38,084 nt of DNA, taken from Sphingobacteriia bacterium (GTDB lineage: Bacteria > Bacteroidota > Bacteroidia > Bacteroidales > UBA7960). The notes below the pieces were generated by a model, which saw nothing but the letters and a program-made list of their open reading frames with translations, ran no database searches and was not told the origin of the DNA. The translations under genes and the position numbers were made by a program. Where the stretch lies: assembly GCA_011390575.1 (NCBI GenBank), contig JAABSE010000034.1:1-38084 (forward strand). The letters are read 5' to 3'. Within the stretch, counting starts at the first letter, position 1, and each line of letters opens with the position of its first letter. Of the stretch, positions 34,039 through 38,084 are shown piece after piece.

Positions 34039-35142
34039 TCAGATATCAAACCGGGGCCTTGGTGTATTGGCTTTAGAAGGAGGCAATATGGGAATTTCAA
34101 GGGCATACTTTGGTATTTCACCGGTCAACGATTCAAGAAAGTCTGCAAGCAAAGCTGTTTCATCTGCTGTCAGCTCTTTATTGAGCATCTCGCGCGCTAC
34201 AACCACGATGGCTTCTTCCAGATCCCAAATGCTGCCATCATGCAGATAAGGCTGTGTTTTGGTTACATTGAGCAAAGAAGGAACTTTGAAAAAGTGTTTA
34301 TCAGCTTCCCGCTCAGTAAAGCCAAACCGTCCCGGATGTGCGGACCCTGTCTCTTTTTCAGTGGGTGTTTGAAAAAAAGCAAACATATCTCCTCCCATTA
34401 CGACACCCCTGTGACAAGTCTGGCAGCCGGTATCGAGAAACAAGCCAAGTCCTTCTTTTTCCCGTTCAGTGAGAGCGTCAGCATCCCCACTTAAAAAGTT
34501 ATCAAAGGGAGAAATGGTGACCAAAGTCCGCTCAAACGCCCCTATGGCATTCCCAACATTTTCATAAACCAAAGGATTTTGCTCATCCTTGAAAACGGAA
34601 TTGAATCTTTCAACGTACTCCGGCATCGAGGCCAGCACTTCAACCACATGTTCTTCGGTGGCTGCCATCTCTACTTTTTCCAGAATGGGCATTCCGGCCT
34701 GCACTTCTACATTAGCTGCTCTGCCATCCCAGAATTGTATTTTATGAAATGCGGTATTCAAAACCGTGGGTGCATTGACAACTCCCTTTTGCCAACCATG
34801 GCCCACCGAAACGGGCAACTGATCCACCCCAAAAATGGCCATATTATGACAGGTATTACAGCTGAAGAGTCCACTTTTGGAAATCCGGGGCTCGTAAAAC
34901 AACATTTTCCCCAGCTCTATAATCTCTTCTGACTGATTCATTTCCTCTGTAAAAGCATGTTCGGGTAAGGGAGAAAAAAAGTTTAGAGCCCTTTCCTGCA
35001 GTTCGGTCATCGCTACAGATTTTACTTCTGATTGATCCGCAGAATTGCAATGCGTAAAAATCAACAAGCCGGTAAGAGCAGGAAAAACAAGCAAAATAAG
35101 TTTTTTTATTCCCGGAAAAATATTGTTATTGGGTAAAGTCAT
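34039..35142 (-). CDS. Di-haem cytochrome c peroxidase (MauG/CcpA family) lipoprotein
   Basis: 367 residues. Hydrophobic N-terminus (LILLVFPALTGLLIF) ends at THC (Cys32), so it is probably a lipoprotein; the histidine before the cysteine is an unusual lipobox residue. Two haem-binding motifs, CNTCH (95-99) and CQTCH (240-244), the GVDQLPVSVGHG and WDGRA motifs after the first haem, GDMFAFF near the expected methionine ligand, and YLHDGSIWDLEEA (299-311) place it in the bacterial cytochrome c peroxidase family. It probably reduces hydrogen peroxide in the periplasm using electrons from a small cytochrome or quinol chain. It is a single gene, convergent with the GGCT-like gene. Confidence 0.93.
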   Translation of the reverse strand: MTLPNNNIFPGIKKLILLVFPALTGLLIFTHCNSADQSEVKSVAMTELQERALNFFSPLPEHAFTEEMNQSEEIIELGKMLFYEPRISKSGLFSCNTCHNMAIFGVDQLPVSVGHGWQKGVVNAPTVLNTAFHKIQFWDGRAANVEVQAGMPILEKVEMAATEEHVVEVLASMPEYVERFNSVFKDEQNPLVYENVGNAIGAFERTLVTISPFDNFLSGDADALTEREKEGLGLFLDTGCQTCHRGVVMGGDMFAFFQTPTEKETGSAHPGRFGFTEREADKHFFKVPSLLNVTKTQPYLHDGSIWDLEEAIVVVAREMLNKELTADETALLADFLESLTGEIPKYALEIPILPPSKANTPRPRFDI

Positions 35143-35258
35143 AAGGCAGAAATTTTACTGAACTGCTAAGATAATCAATCCTGACTACACTGAAGGAGTA
35201 TGCAGAGGCATTTTGCATCGTCACAGCCCAATTTAGAATCAAATTAAATAAGAAAAGC

Positions 35259-35408
35259 AGTAATGTCGGTAAACCTTTCGCGATTTAGCTTCGCTGCTAC
35301 TTCGTGGTCTCCCTTCGGTCGAATGAAAAAGCGTTCAGAGTTTTTTTGTAATGGCGAAGCCAATCTCATTAAATATTTCTTTCAAATCAATTTTTACCAG
35401 ACACCACT
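35259..35408. mobile_element. MITE-like non-autonomous element, copy 2 (about 150 bp, degenerate)
   Basis: Inverted ends AGTAATGTCGGTAAA (35259-35273) and TTTACCAGACACCACT (35393-35408) correspond to the ends of copy 1 at 5682-5913. The 28 bp at 35282-35309 are identical, in inverse orientation, to 5862-5889. The flanks 35248-35258 and 35409-35419 agree in 8 of 11 bases, consistent with a decayed 11-bp target duplication. The right flank overlaps the stop codon of yifB. The two large hairpins of copy 1 are missing, so the inside is variable. Confidence 0.7.
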
Positions 35409-35417
35409 GTAAGGAAA

Positions 35418-36968
35418 TCAGCTCCCGGCCCAGCTTTCTCTATCCAGACTGCGATAATGAATGGCTTCGGCCAGATGCTCTGGCAGAATATCTTTGCTTC
35501 CCTCCAGGTCAGCAATGGTTCTGGACACTTTTAATATCCGGTCGTAAGCACGGGCAGAAAGGTCGAGCCTTTCCATGGCCGTTTTCAGCAAAAGACTTCC
35601 TGCATTATCAATCTGGCAGATTTGCCGCAGCAACCTGGAAGTCATCTGCGCATTGCAGTAAATACCATTCTGATCTTTGTATCTCTGTTCCTGGATTTCC
35701 CTGGCTTTGATAACTCTTTCCCTGATAGGTTTGCTTTTTTCAGCTTCGCGAATCTCTGACAATTCTCTGAAAGGAACAGGAGTAACTTCTATATGGATAT
35801 CAATTCTGTCGAGCAGAGGTCCTGAAACCCTGTTGAGATATTTTTGCACCATGCCCGGCGGACAAACGCACTCCTTATCGGGATGATTGTAATAGCCGCA
35901 GGGGCAAGGGTTCATGGAAGCTACCAACATAAAACTGGCAGGGTAATCCACCGAGAACTTGGCTCGGCTCACAGTCATCACCCTGTCCTCAAGGGGCTGG
36001 CGCAGCACTTCCAGTACGGTACGTTTAAACTCAGGCAACTCATCCAGGAACAATACCCCGTTGTGCGCCAGCGAAATCTCGCCAGGCTGCGGCCATGAGC
36101 CGCCTCCGACCAGGGCAACATCGCTGATTGTATGATGAGGACTGCGAAACGGCCTTACCGGCAAAAGTGAAGCATTTTTATCCAACCTACCGGCCACACT
36201 GTGTATTTTGGTCGTTTCAAGTGCTTCAGAAAGACTTGGAGGCGGTAATATTCCCGGCAATCTTTTCGCCAACATCGTCTTTCCTGCTCCGGGTGGGCCT
36301 ATCATAAGCAAGTTATGGCCACCAGCGGCAGCAACTTCGAAAGCGCGCTTTATATTTTCCTGCCCTTTTACATCGGAAAAGTCAAACTCGTACTCATCCA
36401 ACCGGGAAAAAAATTCATCCCGGGTGTTAATCTGGGTTTTCTCCAGCTGAATATCACCATTAAAAAAATCGATGACCTCTTTGATGTTGCTAACGCCATG
36501 TACATCCAGGTTGTTTACTACGGCTGCTTCCCGTGCATTATCCACGGGCAGAATGAAACCTTTAAATCCTTCCTTGCGGGCTTGTATGGCAATTGGAAGA
36601 GCTCCTTTAATGGGTTGAAGCCCCCCATCAAGCGATAATTCGCCCATGATAATATACTCATGCACAGTATCCGATTTGATTTGTTCGCTGGCTGCAAGAA
36701 TTCCAACTCCTATGGGTAAGTCATAGGCTGATCCTTCTTTGCGAATGTCAGCCGGCGCCATATTCACCACAATCTTTTTACCGGGGATTTTAAAGCCGTG
36801 CTGTTTTAAAGCTGTTTCTATGCGATGATGGCTTTCTTTAACTGCACTGTCGGGCAATCCCACCATAAAAAAATTTACGCCTTTGCCCACGGCAACTTCT
36901 ATCGTAATGGTTGTTGAACTAATCCCATGTACAGCACTACCGTAAGTTTTTATGAGCTTATCTGACAT
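35418..36968 (-). CDS. comM: YifB/ComM-family Mg-chelatase-like AAA+ ATPase
   Basis: 516 residues from the ATG at 36966-36968 (MSDKLIKTYGSAVHG); an ATG three codons further upstream is also possible. N-terminal subunit ChlI-type domain (about 20-140), a linker, then the AAA+ core: Walker A GPPGAGKT (224-231), Walker B VLFLDE (305-310), and the zinc-binding insert CPCGYYNHPDKECVCP with Cys355, 357, 367 and 369, and a C-terminal Mg-chelatase C domain (YDRILKVSRTIADLEGS). In Gammaproteobacteria ComM is a hexameric branch-migration helicase that helps integrate DNA during transformation. The stop codon region is the insertion site of the MITE copy. The upstream side is divergent from the haemolysin III gene. 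Confidence 0.93.
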   Translation of the reverse strand: MSDKLIKTYGSAVHGISSTTITIEVAVGKGVNFFMVGLPDSAVKESHHRIETALKQHGFKIPGKKIVVNMAPADIRKEGSAYDLPIGVGILAASEQIKSDTVHEYIIMGELSLDGGLQPIKGALPIAIQARKEGFKGFILPVDNAREAAVVNNLDVHGVSNIKEVIDFFNGDIQLEKTQINTRDEFFSRLDEYEFDFSDVKGQENIKRAFEVAAAGGHNLLMIGPPGAGKTMLAKRLPGILPPPSLSEALETTKIHSVAGRLDKNASLLPVRPFRSPHHTISDVALVGGGSWPQPGEISLAHNGVLFLDELPEFKRTVLEVLRQPLEDRVMTVSRAKFSVDYPASFMLVASMNPCPCGYYNHPDKECVCPPGMVQKYLNRVSGPLLDRIDIHIEVTPVPFRELSEIREAEKSKPIRERVIKAREIQEQRYKDQNGIYCNAQMTSRLLRQICQIDNAGSLLLKTAMERLDLSARAYDRILKVSRTIADLEGSKDILPEHLAEAIHYRSLDRESWAGS

Positions 36969-37183
36969 TTTTTGCATTACCAACCCCCTTTAAAAATGAA
37001 AAAGCGACACCTTATTGCTTAACCAGATGCCTTGCAAATTCGGAAAGCGAACTATATTAAAACTAACACTCAATTAGCATGCACTGGGAAAGGCTTCTTT
37101 TCGACGAACTAAATTTACAATTGTTTGCTGATATTTCAAAACAATCTATTGCATTATTTTACATTCTAATGGTGCATTTTGAA

Positions 37184-37191
37184 TAACTTTG
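37184..37191 (+). promoter_or_regulatory. Candidate -7 box of the haemolysin III gene
   Basis: TAACTTTG matches TAnnTTTG perfectly and lies 29 bp upstream of the ATG at 37221. Confidence 0.5.
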
Positions 37192-37220
37192 GTACCTGTA
37201 ATATCCATTAAACGGTTGAA

Positions 37221-37862
37221 ATGAGTAAAAAAAGACTACAAACCCCTTCGGAAGAATTAGCCAATGCGATTACCCATGGCACAGGTCTTTTGCTGTCTAT
37301 AGCTGCCCTGGTTATGCTGGTAGTTTATGCCAATCTCCATGGGGATATTTGGTATCTCATAGGTTTTACCATTTTTGGAATAACCCTCATCAATCTCTAT
37401 CTTGCTTCTACGATATACCATAGTTTCCCGGAGGGAAAATGGAAGAAAACGCTGAGAGTGGTTGACCATGCATCCATCTTTTTGCTCATTGCAGGCACTT
37501 ATACTCCTGTAACGCTCACAGCGATGAGGGGCCCATGGGGATGGTCTGTTTTTGGAATCGTATGGGGCATTGCATTGCTGGGCATATTGCTGAAAATATT
37601 TTTCATGAACAAACTAAAATATCTTTCTCTGATACTATACATTGCCATGGGCTGGTTGATTGTGATTGCTGTCAGGCCCTTAATTGAAAGCGTTGAAAGT
37701 ATCAGCCTGATATACCTGCTTGCAGGAGGGTTGTTTTATACCCTGGGCACAATTTTTTACGCATGGAAAAGTCTTCCTTACGGACATGCTATCTGGCATT
37801 TGTTTGTGATGGGAGGGAGCATTTGTCACTTTTTTGCTGTCTTTTATTTATTGCCGGATTGA
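37221..37862 (+). CDS. Haemolysin III / PAQR-family membrane protein
   Basis: 213 residues with seven hydrophobic segments, starting at the ATG at 37221. The conserved residues of the family are all there: SEELANAITHGTG near the N-terminus, STIYHSFP, VVDHASIFLLIAGTYTP, and at the end YGHAIWHLFVMGGSICHFFA, which together supply the Ser, His, Asp and His set that binds a metal in PAQR/adiponectin-receptor-like proteins. The name haemolysin is historical; bacterial members are linked to membrane-lipid homeostasis, and a hydrolase function has been proposed from the zinc site. No operon partner. Confidence 0.93.
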   Translation: MSKKRLQTPSEELANAITHGTGLLLSIAALVMLVVYANLHGDIWYLIGFTIFGITLINLYLASTIYHSFPEGKWKKTLRVVDHASIFLLIAGTYTPVTLTAMRGPWGWSVFGIVWGIALLGILLKIFFMNKLKYLSLILYIAMGWLIVIAVRPLIESVESISLIYLLAGGLFYTLGTIFYAWKSLPYGHAIWHLFVMGGSICHFFAVFYLLPD

Positions 37863-37880
37863 ATGGCTTATTCCAACTTA

Positions 37881-37911
37881 GTCAGGGCATGAACTGTAGT
37901 CATACCCTGAC
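37881..37911 (+). terminator. Hairpin after the haemolysin III gene
   Basis: Stem GTCAGGGCATGA (37881-37892) with TCATACCCTGAC (37900-37911), one mismatch, starting 18 bp after the stop. The T-tract is poor, so it may be a weak terminator. Confidence 0.5.
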
Positions 37912-37981
37912 ATCTTTGAACCATATTTGTGAGGGATGCTTATCATTTTTTTCTTACACGGAATTCAATACAGCGTGGTGA

Positions 37982-38004
37982 CGGGGTGACTACAGCTCAC
38001 CCCG
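37982..38004. repeat. Perfect hairpin CGGGGTGA/TCACCCCG
   Basis: An 8-bp perfect stem with a 7-nt loop, without a T-run on either side; more like a dispersed palindrome than a terminator. Confidence 0.6.
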
Positions 38005-38057
38005 CCACTAAAGTTGTAAAACCATCAGGAAGTAATCGGGTATCAGGGGTATATAAA

Positions 38058-38084
38058 CCTTGGAGGTTTTGGAAACCTCCAAGG
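38058..38084. repeat. Perfect palindrome at the right edge
   Basis: CCTTGGAGGTTT (38058-38069) and AAACCTCCAAGG (38073-38084) form a perfect 12-bp stem with a 3-nt loop. Palindromes of this appearance are frequent between genes in Bacteroidota and may be REP-like; the element may continue past the window edge. Confidence 0.7.

Overview
This window comes from a Bacteroidota genome. The evidence is three SusC/SusD-type outer-membrane pairs, three large secreted proteins ending in type IX secretion (T9SS) sorting domains, lipoproteins with Bacteroidota-style signal peptides, promoter-like TAnnTTTG boxes, and the carboxyspermidine route to spermidine. The mix resembles a marine or anaerobic Bacteroidales/Marinilabiliales-type organism, but that finer placement is a guess. 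No rRNA, tRNA, CRISPR array or complete transposase gene was seen.

Left part (1-25433), nutrient capture. After the start of a secreted protein running off the left edge (1-190), there are three co-directional minus-strand transporter modules: SusC1/SusD1 (5258 to 728), SusC2/SusD2 (11757 to 7141) and SusC3/SusD3 plus a small lipoprotein (21635 to 16635). Between modules 2 and 3 lies a 1366-residue multidomain trypsin-like protease with a T9SS tail. Divergent from SusC3 is a second 1101-residue T9SS serine protease of the lysyl-endopeptidase type. No glycoside hydrolase, polysaccharide lyase or sulfatase is visible, so the locus looks more like protein/peptide utilisation (RagAB-like) than glycan utilisation. 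A plus-strand outer-membrane barrel protein (5969-6952) sits between modules 1 and 2, directly downstream of a 232-bp non-autonomous transposable element with 16-bp inverted ends and a perfect 11-bp target duplication.

Middle (25453-28243). A bidirectional terminator, a secreted protein of unknown function, and a T9SS protein in which a jelly-roll domain appears to have been inserted inside a carbohydrate-binding-like domain.

Right part (28244-38084), housekeeping. In minus-strand order: a saccharopine-dehydrogenase-like carboxy(nor)spermidine synthase, a four-helix-bundle (S23-type) gene, carboxynorspermidine decarboxylase nspC, and a U32 peptidase-family protein. The bundle gene is bounded by two mutually inverted arrays of four 7-bp repeats. 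Removing the 465-bp cassette would bring the two polyamine genes to 14 bp apart, so it looks like a small mobile cassette inside an operon. Then come a DUF1289 protein and a gamma-glutamylcyclotransferase-like protein (plus), a di-haem cytochrome c peroxidase lipoprotein (minus), a second copy of the small transposable element at the 3' end of yifB/comM, yifB itself (minus), and a haemolysin III family membrane protein (plus). The right edge ends in a 12-bp-stem palindrome.
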